Assembly: GCA_013176395.1 (NCBI GenBank)
Contig: JABMLP010000007.1
Span: 496,001 to 560,000 of the forward strand
From: Venturia oleaginea
Taxonomy: Eukaryota; Ascomycota; Dothideomycetes; Venturiales; Venturiaceae
Direction: 5' to 3'
Length of the DNA stretch: 64,000 nucleotides
Shown: piece after piece, positions 63,989-64,000 of the stretch
Layout of the letters: the number at the start of each line of letters is the position of its first letter
Numbering within the stretch: position 1 is the stretch's first letter
The notes under the pieces: model-generated
What the model was told of the DNA's origin: nothing
The model's input: only the letters and a program-made list of their open reading frames with translations
Databases searched by the model: none
Position numbers and translations under genes: made by a program

Positions 63989-64000
63989 CCTATCCTTTGC

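Overview
The window looks like a filamentous ascomycete chromosome. The evidence is short GT-AG introns of about 48-65 bp with CTAAC/CTGAC-like branch sites (some 110-226 bp), HET and fungal STAND N-terminal domains, a Zn(II)2Cys6 cluster, pogo/Fot1-type transposons and a chromodomain Ty3/gypsy element. A leotiomycete-like host is plausible but is inference only. About half of the window is transposable elements, which separate small islands of host genes.

Host genes from left to right: a secreted cysteine-rich small protein (1754-2069); a small hypothetical (13813-14082, minus); an AMSH-type JAMM deubiquitinase (15780-17429, minus); an aldo-keto reductase (23041-24340, minus), divergent from a prolyl-4-hydroxylase-like 2OG/Fe(II) oxygenase (25060-25972); a cysteine-rich single-pass membrane protein (33840-34772); a 123-aa hypothetical (35435-35859, minus); a two-zinc-cluster HET protein (36566-39714); a MaoC/hydratase-2-like membrane-anchored protein (40832-41959, minus); a degenerate 2EXR/F-box-like gene (about 45130-46070); and a 1,702-aa protein with a STAND N-terminal domain, DUF3659-like repeats and a coiled coil (46753-52140, minus).

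Mobile regions: (a) 3.6-10.1 kb holds a gag-only gypsy fragment between LTR copies in opposite orientation. Next to it is a three-layer nest: a non-autonomous non-LTR element, a 231-bp-class LTR inserted in it (AAAAA target duplication), and a second inverted copy of the non-LTR element inserted in that LTR (15-bp target duplication). Together these form a large imperfect palindrome. (b) 10.1-13.5, 28.1-32.5, 42.3-44.1 and 54.3-56.2 kb hold six pogo/Fot1-like DNA transposons and one fragment. TA target duplications are visible, nearly every copy is damaged, and a C-terminal CCHC knuckle is encoded in most. (c) 17.7-22.7 kb is a DIRS/Ngaro-like tyrosine-recombinase retroelement with intact split direct repeats (A1-ORFs-B1-A2-B2) and an internal array of six 200-bp repeats made from its own RNase H region. 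(d) 56.5-64 kb is a nest of an LTR fragment, non-LTR elements and the 3' part of a chromodomain gypsy element that runs off the window.

The most unusual host item is the HET gene. Correct splicing gives two complete Zn(II)2Cys6 clusters in front of a HET domain, with the two clusters split by introns at exactly the same motif position. A large STAND-N protein lies in the same 16-kb stretch, so this may be a non-self-recognition neighbourhood (inference).
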